Below are positions 14,076 to 14,360 of a stretch of 14,360 nucleotides of DNA, one piece after another. How positions within the stretch are numbered: position 1 is the first letter of the stretch; each line of letters starts with the position of its first letter. Origin of the DNA: Syntrophomonadaceae bacterium (lineage in GTDB: Bacteria; Bacillota; Dethiobacteria; DTU022); the NCBI GenBank assembly GCA_003553305.1, contig PWEB01000023.1, positions 1 to 14,360 on the forward strand, written 5' to 3'. The notes under the pieces are model-generated. The model was not told where the DNA came from. It was given only the letters and a program-made list of their open reading frames with translations, and made no database searches. The translations under genes were made by a program, and so were the position numbers.

Positions 14076-14360
14076 ATGGATAAAGCAATGCTGCGGGTTC
14101 GGATCAGTGAACAAGATGTTCATTATGGTGGCGGTTTAGTTGACGGGGCCCTGGTAGTTAAATTATTTGGCGATGTGGCCACAGAGCTGTTAATCCGCCA
14201 TGACGGAGATGAAGGACTCTTTGTCGCTTACGATTCAGTTGAATTTAAAGATCAGGTCTGTGCCGGCGATTTTCTGGAAGTGGTTGGCTGGATCGATAAG
14301 GTGGGCAATACTTCCCGTCACATGCAGTTCGAGGCACACAAGATTATTTCTAATGCAGAA
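14076..14360 (+). CDS. kal: 3-aminobutyryl-CoA ammonia-lyase, 3' partial
   Basis: The frame is open to the window end (95 codons seen of about 125-130 expected). A strong ribosome site GGGGAGGTG (14060-14068) lies 7 bases before ATG. Kal is a hotdog-fold enzyme that removes ammonia from L-3-aminobutyryl-CoA to give crotonyl-CoA in lysine fermentation. Family signatures are plain: HYGGGLVDGA, LFGDVATELLIRHDGDEGLF (47 bases after a Val/Asp-rich strand), VEFKDQVCAGDFLEV and GNTSRHMQFEAHK. Residues are numbered from this ATG, with the GDVATE segment near 37-42. The gene is the fourth visible member of the operon with kdd and the aminotransferase. The remaining C-terminus, and any genes after it such as kce or kamDE, lie outside the window. 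Confidence 0.9.
   Translation, partial: MDKAMLRVRISEQDVHYGGGLVDGALVVKLFGDVATELLIRHDGDEGLFVAYDSVEFKDQVCAGDFLEVVGWIDKVGNTSRHMQFEAHKIISNAE

Noticed and set aside
13674..14123. Minus-strand open frame of 149 codons spanning the kat/kal junction
   Set aside because: It overlaps two well-supported genes antisense, including the kal ribosome binding site, and its product has no domain features.

Overview
The window looks like chromosome from an anaerobic, low-to-mid GC Firmicute (Clostridia-like). The evidence is the strong AGGAGG-type ribosome binding sites, frequent TTG/GTG starts, the MrfA/MrfB DNA-repair pair typical of Bacillota, and a lysine-fermentation gene set at the right end. I cannot name a genus. 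Thirteen protein genes are supported, including two cut by the window edges. I see no tRNA, rRNA, CRISPR array, transposase or phage gene, and no gene-free stretch reaches 300 bases.

Left part (1-4820, all + strand). A 5'-truncated right-handed beta-helix protein with about 15 GGGI-type rungs and an acidic tail ends at a clear hairpin terminator. A candidate extended -10 promoter and a small dyad then precede an ArsP/SO_0444-type metal(loid) permease with a Cys/His-rich loop. Next comes a prolipoprotein diacylglyceryl transferase (lgt) whose core motif and start site are both unusual. After an AT-rich perfect 12-bp inverted repeat come a DUF427 protein and an overlapping methionine-R-sulfoxide reductase (MsrB) that carries a lipoprotein-like leader, closed by a second terminator. 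Lgt would be the enzyme that lipidates that MsrB.

Middle part (4853-10412). An MFS exporter (- strand) is divergent from a DtxR/MntR-family metalloregulator (+ strand). The regulator has a near-consensus promoter and, at its expected transcription start, a perfect TTGTTAG-N6-CTAACAA palindrome, which looks like an autoregulatory operator. Next, on the - strand, mrfA (DEAD/DEAH-like helicase with a C-terminal four-Cys site) and mrfB (DEDD exonuclease plus repeats) overlap by 4 bp. They form the excision module known from Bacillus subtilis mitomycin C repair.

Right part (10619 to the end, + strand). A tight operon begins with an unrecognised protein that joins a winged-helix-like N-terminus to an 11-Cys middle region and a two-cluster ferredoxin domain. 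It is followed by kdd (3,5-diaminohexanoate dehydrogenase), a class III aminotransferase that best fits 3-aminobutanoyl-CoA transaminase (kat), and the start of kal (3-aminobutyryl-CoA ammonia-lyase). Kdd, Kat and Kal belong to the 3-keto-5-aminohexanoate route of lysine fermentation. Kat and Kal are normally discussed as alternatives for removing the same amino group, so finding them adjacent, together with the Fe-S/HTH leader gene, is the most interesting signal in the window. The cleavage enzyme kce and the lysine aminomutases are not in the window and may lie downstream.
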